A stretch of 64,000 nt of DNA from Alphaproteobacteria bacterium. Its GTDB lineage: Bacteria > Myxococcota_A > UBA796 > GCA-2862545. Shown piece by piece: positions 36,069-47,380 of this stretch. The stretch covers positions 62,001-126,000 of the forward strand of contig JACKET010000017.1 in the NCBI GenBank assembly GCA_020632875.1, read 5' to 3'. Numbering within the stretch: the stretch's first letter is position 1; every line of letters begins with the position of its first letter. The translations under genes were made by a program, and so were the position numbers. The notes under the pieces were generated by a model. It saw nothing but the letters and a program-made list of their open reading frames with translations, did not search any database and had not been told where the DNA came from.

Positions 36069-38546
36069 CTAGAAGAAGGACCCGATCGAGAAGTCGAAGA
36101 CGCTCTTCCGCTCGTCCTCGAACGGCCGCAGAGGGATGCCGTACTCGAAGCGCAGCGGCCCGATCGGCGAACGCCAGCGCACGCCGGCGCCGACGGCGGT
36201 GCGAAGCCCGAGGGGGTTGAGGTTGCCCTTGTTCCACGGGTCGCCGAAGGTGTTGCCCGCGTCGAAGAAGACGACGGCGGAGACGCCGGCCTGGCGGATG
36301 ACGGGGGCCTCGATCTCGATGTTGTTCACCCAGGTCTGGGTGCCGCCGACGATGATGCGGTCGTCGGCGCGGTCGGGGTCGTCGGAGCTGACGGCGCGGA
36401 TGCTCGGGCCGAGGGAGAACCAGTTGAACCCGCGGACGCTGTTGATGCCGCCCGCGCGGTAGCGGTGGATGAACGGGATGACGCGACCGTCGGTGCTGAT
36501 GATCTGGCCGATGGTGCTGTTCACCCGGAGGACGAGGCGGTCGCTGTTCTTGATGAGCGGCTGGAAGTACCGGATGTTGAACCGGTTCTCGATGAAGTTG
36601 AACTCGCCGCCCAGCAGGTTGAGCACCTCGTTCTTCGAGACGCGGAAGCCGCCCGCGAGCGTCGACGAGAACGAGACGAACACGCCCTGCGTCGCGAAGA
36701 TGCGGTTGTTTCGCTTGTCGATGTTGAGCGAGAGCCCGAGGCTCGACGTGATGCCGTTGCGGTACAGATCGCCGCCGAGCAGCCTGCGCCGGAACGGGTC
36801 GATGTTCGTGAGGCCCACGTCTTCGATGGTGTAGTCGAGCCGGAGCTGGACGTCGTCGCGCTTGTCGAGGTACCGGCCCACGCCGACCGACCCACCGCGC
36901 TGGAACTCGTTGAGGCCGTTGCTGACCTGGAACTGGCCGAAGCGGCGGTCGATGCTGTACGCGTTGACCTGGAACGACCAGCGCGTGTCGAGGAAGTACG
37001 GGTCGACGAACGAGAGGTTGAACTGCTGGCGGAGCCGCGAGTAGTTCACCGCCAGCGACATGCTCCAGCCGAGGCCGAGGAAGTTGTTCTTGCTGACGTT
37101 GGCGTTGAAGACGAAGCTCTCGAGGTTGCTGTACCCCATGCCGAGCGAGAACGAGCCCGTGGGCTGCTCGCTGACCTGGAAGTTGAGGTCGAGCACGTCG
37201 GGCCCGTCGCCACGCGGCGTCGAGATGTTGACCTCGTCGAAGAATCCCAGCCGCGCGAGCCGCGCGCGAGACGCGTTGATCAGCGAGCCGCGGTAGAGGT
37301 CGCCCTCGTCGATCTGGATCTCGCGGCGCACGACCTTGTCGAAGGTCGGGTCGTTGCCCGTGATGTTGATCCGGCCGATCCGGATCTTCTCGCCCATCGA
37401 GATGTCGTAGGTGATGGCGACGGTCTTCGTGTCGGGGTCGGGCTCGGAGAGCGGCACGACGTTCACGAACGCGTAGCCCTGGTCGCGGTACAGCGACGCG
37501 ATGTTCTCGCCCACGGTGTGGATGAGGGAGTACTTGAAGGTCTCGCCCGACGCGATGCGCGCGCCGCGCGGGTCGAAGTTCAGCTGCGGCAGGAACTTCT
37601 TGCGGCCGGTGTACTCGCGCCAGGTCTCCTCCTGGACCTCGTGCACGGGGCGCCCGGTGGCGATGTCGAGCGCGGCGGCTTCGGTGAGACCCTCCTCCGG
37701 GAGGAACTCGCCGCTGACGGCGACCTCGCCGAAGTCGTACTTCTCGCCTTCTTCGATGTTGTAGCTGATGAAGATGAAGCGCTTGTCGGGCGACAGGTAG
37801 ACCTTTGGTGGGTCGACCTTCACGTCGACGTAGCCCTCTTCGAGGAACACGGCGGTCACGACCTGCTGGTCGGCGTCGAGCTGCTCGCGTCGGAACGTGC
37901 CGGTGTTCGTGAGCCACGGGAGGAAGCCGCCCTCCTTCACCTGGAGGAACCGCTTGAGCTTGTTCGCCGGGACGTGGTCGTTGCCGTGGAACTCGATGCG
38001 CTGGACGAGGACCTTCCGGTTCTCTTGAATCTTGAAGCGCAGGTCGACCTGGTCGTCGGCGACCTCGATCTTCTCGACGTCGACGTCGGCCAGGTAGTAG
38101 CCCTTCTCGACGTAGAGATCGCGGATCTGCGCGACGTTGTCGGAGACCTTGGCATCGTTGAGGACCGAGAACGACCGCAGATCCATGACCTCGCGGATGT
38201 CGTCTTCGTCGATCTTCTTGTTGCCCTCGATCTTCACTTCGCGGATGGCGGGCTTCTCGCGCACGACGAAGAGCAGATCGACGGTTCCGTCGTCGTTCTC
38301 GGACTTCTCGATGACGACGTCCTGGAAGAACCCGGTCTCCCAGACGGACTTCAGGTCGCGCCGGACCTTCTCGGGGGTGAGCGTGTCGCCGCGGCGCAGG
38401 CCGATGTTCGACAGGACCGCCGCCTCTTCGATGCGGCGCGTGCCCTCGACCGTGACCTTGCCGACCTTCCCGCTCGCCTCGACGGGCTCTTCGGCGTGGG
38501 CGACCGCGCAGAGCAGCCAGGCGACCAGGAGGAACAGCGCCTTCAC
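36069..38546 (-). CDS. bamA: Outer-membrane protein assembly factor BamA
   Basis: The 825-residue Omp85 protein inserts beta-barrel proteins into the outer membrane. It has a signal peptide (MKALFLLVAWLLCAVAHA) and about five POTRA domains over residues 25-430, such as VTVEGTRRIEEAAVLSNIGL and REVKIEGNKKIDEDDIREV. A C-terminal 16-strand barrel contains the VRGF loop motif near residue 703 (GGINSVRGFNW). It ends in an aromatic residue (SIGSFF), as expected for a barrel C-terminus. ATG 38546 overlaps the lolD stop by four bases. Repeat element B lies just downstream of its stop. Confidence 0.96.
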   Translation of the reverse strand: MKALFLLVAWLLCAVAHAEEPVEASGKVGKVTVEGTRRIEEAAVLSNIGLRRGDTLTPEKVRRDLKSVWETGFFQDVVIEKSENDDGTVDLLFVVREKPAIREVKIEGNKKIDEDDIREVMDLRSFSVLNDAKVSDNVAQIRDLYVEKGYYLADVDVEKIEVADDQVDLRFKIQENRKVLVQRIEFHGNDHVPANKLKRFLQVKEGGFLPWLTNTGTFRREQLDADQQVVTAVFLEEGYVDVKVDPPKVYLSPDKRFIFISYNIEEGEKYDFGEVAVSGEFLPEEGLTEAAALDIATGRPVHEVQEETWREYTGRKKFLPQLNFDPRGARIASGETFKYSLIHTVGENIASLYRDQGYAFVNVVPLSEPDPDTKTVAITYDISMGEKIRIGRINITGNDPTFDKVVRREIQIDEGDLYRGSLINASRARLARLGFFDEVNISTPRGDGPDVLDLNFQVSEQPTGSFSLGMGYSNLESFVFNANVSKNNFLGLGWSMSLAVNYSRLRQQFNLSFVDPYFLDTRWSFQVNAYSIDRRFGQFQVSNGLNEFQRGGSVGVGRYLDKRDDVQLRLDYTIEDVGLTNIDPFRRRLLGGDLYRNGITSSLGLSLNIDKRNNRIFATQGVFVSFSSTLAGGFRVSKNEVLNLLGGEFNFIENRFNIRYFQPLIKNSDRLVLRVNSTIGQIISTDGRVIPFIHRYRAGGINSVRGFNWFSLGPSIRAVSSDDPDRADDRIIVGGTQTWVNNIEIEAPVIRQAGVSAVVFFDAGNTFGDPWNKGNLNPLGLRTAVGAGVRWRSPIGPLRFEYGIPLRPFEDERKSVFDFSIGSFF

Positions 38547-39232
38547 GCGGCCTCCTGCACACGCCCGTCGACGAGTCGGAGCACCCGGGGGAACTGGGAG
38601 GCGAGGTCCATGGAGTGGGTGACGACGACCAGGGTGCTGCCGAGTTGCTCGTTGAGTTGCAGCATCAGGTCGAAGACTCCAGCGGCCGTGGCGGGGTCGA
38701 GGTTCCCCGTGGGCTCGTCGGCGAGGACGAGACCCGGGCCCATAACCAGAGCGCGGGCCAGCGCTACCCGCTGCTGCTCCCCGCCGGACAGCGCTCCCGG
38801 CAGGTGCTCGAGCCGATGCCCCAGCCCGACGGACCGCAGGAGGATCTCGGCCCGCTGGAGCGCGACGCTCGGGGACGTGCCCGACAGCCGCACCGGCATC
38901 ATCACGTTGCCGAGTGCCGTCTGCTCGCGGAGCAGGTTGTGCGACTGGAAGACGAAGCCGATGCGCCGGTTCCGGATGCGCGCCCGCTCGGACGTGCCGA
39001 GGGAGCCCACCTCGCGGCCGTCGAGCGTCACCCGGCCGCCCGTGGGCCGGTCGAGCAGCCCGAGGATGTGCATGAGCGTCGACTTGCCGGACCCCGAGGC
39101 CCCGACGACCGCGACGCGCTCGCCGGGCTCGATGGCCGCGGTGAGCCCGTCCAGCACGACGATCTGCCGCCCGTGCAGGTGATGCACCCGCCGCAGCTTC
39201 TCGATCTCGATGCGCACGCCCGGCACGCTCAT
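38543..39232 (-). CDS. lolD: Lipoprotein-releasing ABC ATPase LolD
   Basis: A 229-residue ATPase of the MacB/LolD subfamily. Walker A is GASGSGKSTLMHILGLLDRP, the Q-loop FVFQSHNLL, the signature LSGGEQQRVALARAL and Walker B LVLADEPTGNLDP, with the H-loop VVTHSMDLA. With the LolC/E-type membrane protein encoded 16 bp upstream it should extract lipoproteins from the inner membrane and hand them to LolA. Start ATG 39232. Cotranscription with bamA supports an outer-membrane biogenesis role rather than antibiotic efflux. Confidence 0.93.
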   Translation of the reverse strand: MSVPGVRIEIEKLRRVHHLHGRQIVVLDGLTAAIEPGERVAVVGASGSGKSTLMHILGLLDRPTGGRVTLDGREVGSLGTSERARIRNRRIGFVFQSHNLLREQTALGNVMMPVRLSGTSPSVALQRAEILLRSVGLGHRLEHLPGALSGGEQQRVALARALVMGPGLVLADEPTGNLDPATAAGVFDLMLQLNEQLGSTLVVVTHSMDLASQFPRVLRLVDGRVQEAA

Positions 39233-39248
39233 CGCCCTGCCCCCGTGC

Positions 39249-40630
39249 TCATTCGACGCGCAGGCCCTTCACCGGATCGAGCGACGCCGCGATGAGCGCC
39301 GGGATCAGCGTGCTCAGCACGCAGGTGACGAAGGCGCCCACCGCGATCATCACGACGTTGTCGGCCTCGACGACCACCGGGAGCGTCGACAGGTAGTACA
39401 CGTCGGTCTCGAGCGGCCAGCCGTACGCCCACAGCGCCCAGCAGCCGAACAGTCCGACGGCCGTGCCGAAGACGACGCCGACGAACCCGATGAAGCTGCC
39501 CTCCATCACGAACACCCGCAGGATCGAGGTGCCGCTCGCGCCCATGGCCTTGAGGATGGCGATCTCGCGGATCTTCGTGAGCACGACCATGATCAGGGTG
39601 CTGATGATGAGCATCCCGGCCACCGCGATGATCATCCACAGGAGCAGGCCCATCACCCACTTCTCGAGCCGCAGGGCGTCGAAGAGCTTGTCGTTCAGCT
39701 CCTGCCAGTCCTTCGTGTAGTGCGGATAGCCGAGCTTCTCCTCGATCTCCGTCGCGATGCGGTCGGCACCGTAGATGTCGTCGACCTTCACCTCGATGCC
39801 GTTCACCGCCGAGCCGATCTTGAGGAAGGACTGGGCATCCTCGTTGTTCACGTACGTCCACTTGTTGTTGTACTCGAACATCCCCGAGTCGAAGATCCCG
39901 GCGATTCGGAACGACTTCACGGTCGGGGTGGGCATCCCGAACATCGAAGTGCCCGTCCCCACCGGGTTGATCAGCTGGACCTTGTCGCCCGGGCGCACCT
40001 GCAGGGCCTCCTTGAGGTCCTTGCCGATGAAGATGCCGGGCAGCTCGAGGTCGTCCATCTCGAGCTCGGGGTTCAGCGGCGGGAGCTTCTCGCCGATGCG
40101 CGCGAAGGCCGCAGCCCGCTCGTCCGGGGTCTTCAGCTCGCCGTCGTAGGCGAAGGTGAGGTCGTCGCGCAGGTGCGTGACGTCGGGCGTGCGCTCGGGA
40201 TCGACGCCCTTCATGATGACGCCCGTGTGCCCCAGCGTGCTGCGGATCATCATCTCCTGGTAGACGAACGGCGCGGCGTGCACGACGCCCGGCACCGCTT
40301 CGATCTCGTCGCAGATCCGATCGGCGTCGACGAGCATCCCGCCGTGCCGCATCACCACGATGTGGGCGTTCGACCCGAGGATCTTGTCGCGGAGATCGAT
40401 CTCGAAGCCCGCCATCACCGCGATCACGCAGTTGAGCACCGCCACGCCCAGCACCACGGCGATGATCGACACGAGCGTCGTGACGTTCGTGAGGATGCTC
40501 GACCACTTGGGACGCAGGTGGTCCCACGCGATCCACCCCTCCGCGAGGAGCGTGCCGCCGGGCTTCAGCGCCGGGAGCGTCGAGAAATCCGGCAGCTCGT
40601 GCCCACCGGGAGGTGCTGGCTCGGCCATGC

Positions 40631-40634
<4 letters not shown>
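39249..40634 (-). CDS. Lipoprotein-releasing permease LolC/LolE family
   Basis: The 461-residue inner-membrane protein has a cytoplasmic N-terminal extension of about 40 residues and then a first helix (LVSIIAVVLGVAVLNCVIAVM). A large periplasmic MacB_PCD-like domain and three C-terminal helices follow, including LLLWMIIAVAGMLIISTLIMV and VVMIAVGAFVTCVLSTLIPAL. The motif AILKAMGASGTSILRVFVMEG is the FtsX/LolE signature that contacts the ATPase. Only one permease gene is present, so a homodimeric LolF-like transporter is likely. ATG 40634 overlaps the lysS stop by four bases. Confidence 0.9.
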
Positions 40635-42181
<1,547 letters not shown>

Positions 42182-42222
42182 CGTGGGTCTCGGGTGAGCC
42201 CCCCGACTAACGCGTGTGGCCG

Positions 42223-42238
42223 CCCCGGTCTGCCGGGG
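42223..42238 (-). terminator. Possible terminator hairpin between the acidic protein gene and lysS
   Basis: CCCCGG (42223-42228) and CCGGGG (42233-42238) form a 6-bp stem with a TCTG loop, about 20 bp past the stop at 42256 on the minus strand. No T-run follows, so it is only a weak candidate. Confidence 0.35.
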
Positions 42239-42255
42239 TGCGCCAGGTCAGGCGA

Positions 42256-43143
42256 TCACCACTCGGACAGGATCTCACCGAGCGTCTCGTCGTCGACGTA
42301 GAGATCGGCGACCTGCGGCTGCTCGAGCAGCCACTCGGACAGGACGGACGCCTTCTTCTCGAAGCTCATGGGCGTGGCGAGGATGCTGGCGACGCCGGAC
42401 CCGAGCTCTTCGGGCTCGTGATCGTCTTCCATCTCGAGCTCTTCGCGATCGATGAGCAGCCGGAGCAGCGAGACGGCCTCGGCGATGGGGCCCATCTTCT
42501 GATCGCCCGACGGGGGCGAGGCCTTCGGGGGCATGGGGACCTCTTCGGTGACTGGGGCCACCGGCTCGGCGTCTTCGTCGTCGAGGTTCTTCAGGGCCTG
42601 GAGGAGGGCGGCGAGGCCGCGGGGCTTCTCTTCGGGCTCGTCGTCGTCGGGCTCGGGCTCGTCGCCGAAGTCGGAATCGTCGTCGAGATCGCGCTCTTCG
42701 GTGAGGAGCGCCGCGTCGGGGACGTCGCCGGCGACGGCCTCGAACGTGGTCTCGTCGCCCCAGTCGAGGTCGTCTTCGTCGGGGCTCTGGTTGCGGGGAC
42801 CGCCGGCAGCGGGCACGCCGGACGGCAGCCGGACCGGGATCTCGGCCTCGAGCGGGTACAACAGACCGTTCTCGACGTCTTCGAGGCCTGCGGCGAGGTG
42901 CAGCTTGCCGTCGCGGACCGCGATGGTCGCATCCTGCAGCTGCGCCGGAGCGCCGTCGATCGCGGCCTGGCACTTGAAGAGCATGTCGAGCTTGTTCAGC
43001 TCGACGCCCTTCTCGAGCTCGATCGTGCCGTCGGCCGGCACGGGCAGAGCCGCGAAGCGGAGCTGGATGTCCTCGAGATCCGCCGAGAGCTCCAGCTCGA
43101 AGCCGCGGTCGGCGAACCAGGTGAGTGTCGCTGTACCAGACAT
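42256..43143 (-). CDS. Acidic hypothetical protein
   Basis: No family is recognised for this 295-residue protein. Residues about 1-110 look like a small beta-rich domain (ATLTWFADRGFELELSADLE, then AVRDGKLHLAAGLEDVENG). A long acidic, probably disordered linker (about 120-215, for example DDDSDFGDEPEPDDDEPEE) follows. The C-terminal 80 residues are helical (AEAVSLLRLLIDREELEME, then SFEKKASVLSEWLLEQP). No signal or membrane segment is seen, so it is probably cytoplasmic. It lies between prfB and lysS. The flexible acidic linker suggests a protein-interaction role, but no function can be assigned. Start ATG 43143. Confidence 0.7.
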   Translation of the reverse strand: MSGTATLTWFADRGFELELSADLEDIQLRFAALPVPADGTIELEKGVELNKLDMLFKCQAAIDGAPAQLQDATIAVRDGKLHLAAGLEDVENGLLYPLEAEIPVRLPSGVPAAGGPRNQSPDEDDLDWGDETTFEAVAGDVPDAALLTEERDLDDDSDFGDEPEPDDDEPEEKPRGLAALLQALKNLDDEDAEPVAPVTEEVPMPPKASPPSGDQKMGPIAEAVSLLRLLIDREELEMEDDHEPEELGSGVASILATPMSFEKKASVLSEWLLEQPQVADLYVDDETLGEILSEW

Positions 43144-43173
43144 CGTCGTGCCCTAACCCAGCCGCAGCGGAGG

Positions 43174-44292
43174 TCACCCCCCGGACTGAAGGGTTCCTTC
43201 GGCTCGCGCTGCGAGCCAGCTCTCCATGAACCGCGTGATATCCCCGTCGAGCACCTCGGACACGTTGCCGATGGCGAGGTTCGTCCGGAGATCCTTGACC
43301 TGCTGGTACGGCTGCATGACGTACGAGCGGATCTGACTGCCGAAGTCGATCTTCTTCTTCTGCGCGTTCACGGCGTCCTGCGCTTCCTGACGCTTCTCGA
43401 GCTCGCGCTGGTACAGCTTGGCCTTCAGCATCTTCATCGCCTTGTCGCGGTTCTTGTGCTGCGAGCGCTCGGCCCGGCACAGGACCACGATCCCCGTGGG
43501 GAGGTGGCGCAGTCGCACCGCGGAATCCGTGGTGTTGACGTGCTGGCCGCCCGCACCGCTCGCGCGCATCGTCTCCATCTCGATGTCGGCGGGATTCAGG
43601 TCGATCTCGATGGTGTCGTCGATCTCGGGGTACGCGGCGACGGCGGCGAACGCGGTGTGCCGGCGGGCGTTCTGGTCGAACGGCGAGATCCGCACCAGCC
43701 GGTGCACCCCGCTCTCGGCCTGCAGGTAGCCGAAGGCATACGGACCGCGGATGGCGAGCGTCGCACCGCGGATACCCGCCTCTTCGGAGGGTGCGTGGTA
43801 CAGCAGCTCGGTGCTGAAGCCCTGGCGCTCGGCCCAGCGCCCGTACATCCGCAGCAGGATCTCGGCCCAGTCGGCGGCATCCGTGCCGCCTGCACCGGCG
43901 TTGATCTCGAGGATGGCATCCATGTGGTCTTCTTCGGCCGACAGCAGGCGGCGCGTCTCGAGCGCGCGGATGCGGTCGTCGAGGATCTCGAGCTGCTTCT
44001 GCGCCTCGGCCGCCGTGTCGTCGTCTGCGGCTTCGGTCGCGAGCTCGACGAGCGTGGTGATGTCGTCGCGGAGCTCGGCGAGCCCCTGCCAGTCTTTCAC
44101 GATGCGCTCGATCTGGCCTTTCTCCTTCAGGATCCGCTGCGCGCGCTCGTTGTCGTCCCAGAAGCCGGGCGTGGCGCTCTGGGACTCGAGGTCGGCGACC
44201 TTGCGGGTCTTGCCCTCGATGTCGAGGTGGCCGCGAAGCGTGTCGATACGCTCGGCGAGCGGCTTCAGCTCGGTGGTGATCTGCTCGTACAT
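43174..44292 (-). CDS. prfB: Peptide chain release factor 2
   Basis: A 372-residue class I release factor that ends translation at UGA and UAA. The stop-recognition tripeptide SPF appears in RISPFDQNARRHTAF near residue 200, and the catalytic GGQ in GAGGQHVNTTDSAVRLRH near residue 247. The reading frame is continuous across the region LRGHLDIEGK where many prfB genes carry an in-frame UGA and a programmed +1 shift; no such stop is present here. The gene should therefore lack the autoregulatory frameshift. It starts at ATG 44292 and is followed by the acidic protein after 30 bp. Confidence 0.95.
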   Translation of the reverse strand: MYEQITTELKPLAERIDTLRGHLDIEGKTRKVADLESQSATPGFWDDNERAQRILKEKGQIERIVKDWQGLAELRDDITTLVELATEAADDDTAAEAQKQLEILDDRIRALETRRLLSAEEDHMDAILEINAGAGGTDAADWAEILLRMYGRWAERQGFSTELLYHAPSEEAGIRGATLAIRGPYAFGYLQAESGVHRLVRISPFDQNARRHTAFAAVAAYPEIDDTIEIDLNPADIEMETMRASGAGGQHVNTTDSAVRLRHLPTGIVVLCRAERSQHKNRDKAMKMLKAKLYQRELEKRQEAQDAVNAQKKKIDFGSQIRSYVMQPYQQVKDLRTNLAIGNVSEVLDGDITRFMESWLAARAEGTLQSGG

Positions 44293-44349
44293 CTCGAATG
44301 CCTGGGGTCGCAGCGACGGGAGGGGCCGGCGGAGGGAGAGGCTACGGCT

Positions 44350-44841
44350 CTATCTCTCCGCGGTCGCGCGCGCGATCAACCCCTCGGGAGTCAGGCCGAG
44401 CGCGGCGAGCAGCTTGCCTTCGAGCGCGTTCATGGCGTCGCGGTCGCCTTCGTCTTCGTGCGTGTGGCCGAGCAGGTGGCAGAGCCCGTGGACGAGCAGC
44501 ACCCGGAGCTCGTCTTCGGTGGAGTGGCCGAGGTCGGCGGCCTGGCGCGCAGCCGTCTCGATCGAGATGACGACGTCGCCGAGCAGCACGGGCTCGGGAG
44601 GCAGGTCGACGGCCTCGTCGGGAGCCGACCACTCGAGTTGGGGGAACGAGAGCACGTCGGTCGGGCCGGTCTTCCCCCGCCACTGCTGGTTCAGCGGCGC
44701 GATGAACGCGTCGTCGCAGACGAGCAGCGAGAGCTCCCAGTCGGGATGGCCCGCCGCGTCGAGCACGGTCTGGCCGTCTCGCGCGAGCGCTTCGATGTCG
44801 TAGGCGCCGGTGGCGCCCGTGGTGCTGGCGACGACGCCCAT
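44350..44841 (-). CDS. ybeY: Endoribonuclease YbeY
   Basis: A 163-residue UPF0054 metalloprotein for 16S rRNA maturation and ribosome quality control. The zinc motif H-x3-H-x5-H is present as HGLCHLLGHTHEDEGDR near residue 118, preceded by the family motifs TDVLSFP and LGDVVIS. The family's usual N-terminal region is somewhat extended. Start ATG 44841 shares one base with the stop of pgpH. The phoH-pgpH-ybeY order is well known in Firmicutes and other groups; here it continues to prfB. Confidence 0.93.
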   Translation of the reverse strand: MGVVASTTGATGAYDIEALARDGQTVLDAAGHPDWELSLLVCDDAFIAPLNQQWRGKTGPTDVLSFPQLEWSAPDEAVDLPPEPVLLGDVVISIETAARQAADLGHSTEDELRVLLVHGLCHLLGHTHEDEGDRDAMNALEGKLLAALGLTPEGLIARATAER

Positions 44842-47378
44842 CAGTCCTTCCCGCGGGGCAGGTACTGCACCGCTTCGTAGTCCGAGGCCGAGGAGACCGC
44901 GCCGAGCGTGCCGTCCGGCGCCACGATGACGGGAGGCGGCAGCTCGTCGCCCTCGCCCGGCTTGCGACGCCGGCCCATGACGGGTGGCGGCGTGGTGGGC
45001 GTCGCGTGCTGCTGGCCCTGGGCGATGGGGAGCCCCTCGACGGGCGGCGGGAGCGGCTCGAGATCGGTGTCGTCGTCGACGGGGGCGAGCGAACGATCCG
45101 TGTGCAGCTCGAGGGTGATGAGGCCCGCCTTCGCGACCGCGCGCGGGGTCGCGTCGCCGCCGGAGATCTCGGCCGTCTGCGGGTACTCGATGCGCTGGTG
45201 GTAGATGCCGAGGAGGACCGTGACGAACGTGTCGGCGACGGTGTGGATCTCCTGGAACGTCAGCGGGCACTCGCTGAACTGGCCGTCGGCCATCACCGAG
45301 CTGACGATGCGGCTGATCATCGCGCGGATGTTGTCTTCGGTGGGCGACCGGATGGTGCGCGTCGCGGCCTCGACCTTGTCGGCGAGCATGATGATGCCCG
45401 CCTCGCGCGTGTCGGGCTTCGGGCCCGGGTACCGGAACGGCGCCTCGGAGACCTCGGGCGACTGCTCGGCGGCCTTCGCGTAGAAGAACTGGAGGATGCC
45501 GGTGCCGTGGTGCATCCAGATGTTGTCCTGGATGGGCTTCGGCAGGTTGTGCTCGGCCGCCATCCGCCCGCCCTCTGTGACGTGGCTGATGATGATCTGC
45601 GCCGAGGTGTGCGGATCGAGGCCCTCGTGGCGGTTGCCACCCTTGCCCTGGTTCTCGACGAAGTACTGCGGCTTGAGCGACTTGCCGATGTCGTGGAAGT
45701 ACGCGGCGACCTTGGCCTGCAGCGCGTTCGCGCCGACGGCTTCGGCGGCGGCCTCGGCCAGGGAGCCGACCATCACGGAGTGGTGGTAGCTGCCCGGCGC
45801 GCGCAGCATGAGCTGCCGCATCAGGGGGTGGTTGAGGTTCGCGAGTTCCATCAGGCGGTAGTCGGTGACGAAGCCGAACGACTCGAACGCCGGCGTGAGC
45901 CCGAGCACGAGGAATGCCGACAGCACGCCGCCCGCGAGCGCGAAGGACATGGACCACACCGGGCGCATGGTGGTCGCGAGGGTCACCTCGCCATCGACGA
46001 CGTAGAGCTGCACGAAGTGGATGACGAGCACCGTGGCGGCGTTCACCAGGGCCACCTGGAGCCCCGCGCGGAGCACGGCGATCCGCTCGCGGGTGTGCGC
46101 GACGGACGCCGCGGCCGTGAGGCCGGAGATCGTGAAGAACGCGACCGGCAGGACCGACATCTCCATCACGAGGCCCGCCGTGACGGAGGCGACCACCGTG
46201 AAGAGCACGGCCCACTCGATGCTCATGAGCAGCCGCACGAGCATCACCGCGCCGGCCATCGGCACGACGTACCAGACCGACTCGGGCTCGGCCTCGAAGC
46301 CCACGAGCGTCGACACGCCGACCGCCGCGGCCACCGCCACCCGCGCCATCAGGGTCGTGAGCACGAGCAACCCGGCCGCGCTGGCGACGTGGCGCAGCCG
46401 CGTCTCGAAGCGGTCGAGGTACGAGGCGCCGAAGCTGTACGCGATGCCGACGAGCAGCATCAGGAAGGCCGCGATGCTGCCCCAGGCGAGCGCGATGGCC
46501 TGCTCGCCCTGCTGCGCCTGCAGCGCCTCGTACCGCACGACGTCGCCCTCGGAGAGCGTGTCGCCCTCGCGGAACAGCACGGTGCCGCGCTTCACGCTCT
46601 CGGGCTGCAGGCGCACGTCGAGCACGGCGTTGCGCTTGCGCTCTTCGGTCTTCAGTGCCGAGAACGAGAGGTTCGAGCGGACGAGCGAGCGCGCGATGGC
46701 CGCAGAGGCCCGGCCTGCCGCGGAGTCGCCGACCTGGGAGTCGAGCGCGCGCAGGCTGATCTGCTGCCGGGCCTCGGGAGCCGTGTGGACGCTCGCCGTG
46801 TCTTCGAGCACCCGCTCTTCTTCGGCGCCGCCGAGCTGGATGACGCGAATCGCCCCGCGATCACGGGGCAGATCGGCGCGGTCGGCGATCACCATTCCCG
46901 AGAGCGCCTCGGAGAGCAGCTCGGCGACCAGATCCTCGTAGACGACGGCGAAGCCGGCATCCGCGAGGGCGTCGACGTCTTCGGGGACCAGGTGCACCCG
47001 CAGGTCGCGGTTGAACTGCTCGACCACGGTGCGGCGCAGCTGCTCGGGGTCGTGCTCGCGACCCGAGGCGGACGAGAGCTGCGCGCGGGCGTTCGCGAAC
47101 GCCATGTGCACGTTGATCAGCGCTTCTTCGCGGGCATCGGCCTGGAAGACGAACACGGGCAGCTCGCGCTCTTCGGCCGCGGTGCGGGCGGTCTCGTAGG
47201 CCGCCATGTCCTGGTACTTGAAGGTGACGGGCGCCTTCACGGTGCGTGGCGCGATGTCGCCGGCGACGAGCTTCTCGGAGGGCGCGCGCGACCAGTCGAC
47301 CGCCGTGGCGGCGCAGATCAGGCAGACCCCTACGAGGAGGACGACGCGCCAGACCCAGGACTCGCGGTCGAAGCGCAT
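44841..47378 (-). CDS. pgpH: Membrane HD-domain c-di-AMP phosphodiesterase, PgpH type (7TMR-HDED)
   Basis: The 845-residue protein has an N-terminal membrane helix, a large extracytoplasmic 7TMR-HDED domain (about residues 45-310) and a cluster of seven helices over about residues 320-500. A cytoplasmic HD domain follows with [14 protein letters not shown], the HD motif [14 protein letters not shown] near residue 560, and further His sites [11 protein letters not shown] and WMHHGTGI. PgpH enzymes hydrolyse c-di-AMP to pApA. CdaA at 10953-11771 makes this nucleotide, so this window contains both arms. The C-terminal 75 residues form a Pro-rich, probably disordered tail. It starts at ATG 47378, two bases after phoH. 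Confidence 0.9.
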   Translation of the reverse strand: MRFDRESWVWRVVLLVGVCLICAATAVDWSRAPSEKLVAGDIAPRTVKAPVTFKYQDMAAYETARTAAEERELPVFVFQADAREEALINVHMAFANARAQLSSASGREHDPEQLRRTVVEQFNRDLRVHLVPEDVDALADAGFAVVYEDLVAELLSEALSGMVIADRADLPRDRGAIRVIQLGGAEEERVLEDTASVHTAPEARQQISLRALDSQVGDSAAGRASAAIARSLVRSNLSFSALKTEERKRNAVLDVRLQPESVKRGTVLFREGDTLSEGDVVRYEALQAQQGEQAIALAWGSIAAFLMLLVGIAYSFGASYLDRFETRLRHVASAAGLLVLTTLMARVAVAAAVGVSTLVGFEAEPESVWYVVPMAGAVMLVRLLMSIEWAVLFTVVASVTAGLVMEMSVLPVAFFTISGLTAAASVAHTRERIAVLRAGLQVALVNAATVLVIHFVQLYVVDGEVTLATTMRPVWSMSFALAGGVLSAFLVLGLTPAFESFGFVTDYRLMELANLNHPLMRQLMLRAPGSYHHSVMVGSLAEAAAEAVGANALQAKVAAYFHDIGKSLKPQYFVENQGKGGNRHEGLDPHTSAQIIISHVTEGGRMAAEHNLPKPIQDNIWMHHGTGILQFFYAKAAEQSPEVSEAPFRYPGPKPDTREAGIIMLADKVEAATRTIRSPTEDNIRAMISRIVSSVMADGQFSECPLTFQEIHTVADTFVTVLLGIYHQRIEYPQTAEISGGDATPRAVAKAGLITLELHTDRSLAPVDDDTDLEPLPPPVEGLPIAQGQQHATPTTPPPVMGRRRKPGEGDELPPPVIVAPDGTLGAVSSASDYEAVQYLPRGKD

Positions 47379-47380
47379 CG

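Noticed and set aside
35574..39182. A long plus-strand open frame opposite BamA and LolD
   Set aside because: It is a shadow in a GC-rich genome: the minus strand there encodes BamA and LolD with clear motifs, and the plus frame is Val/Asp/Glu-rich with no recognisable domain.
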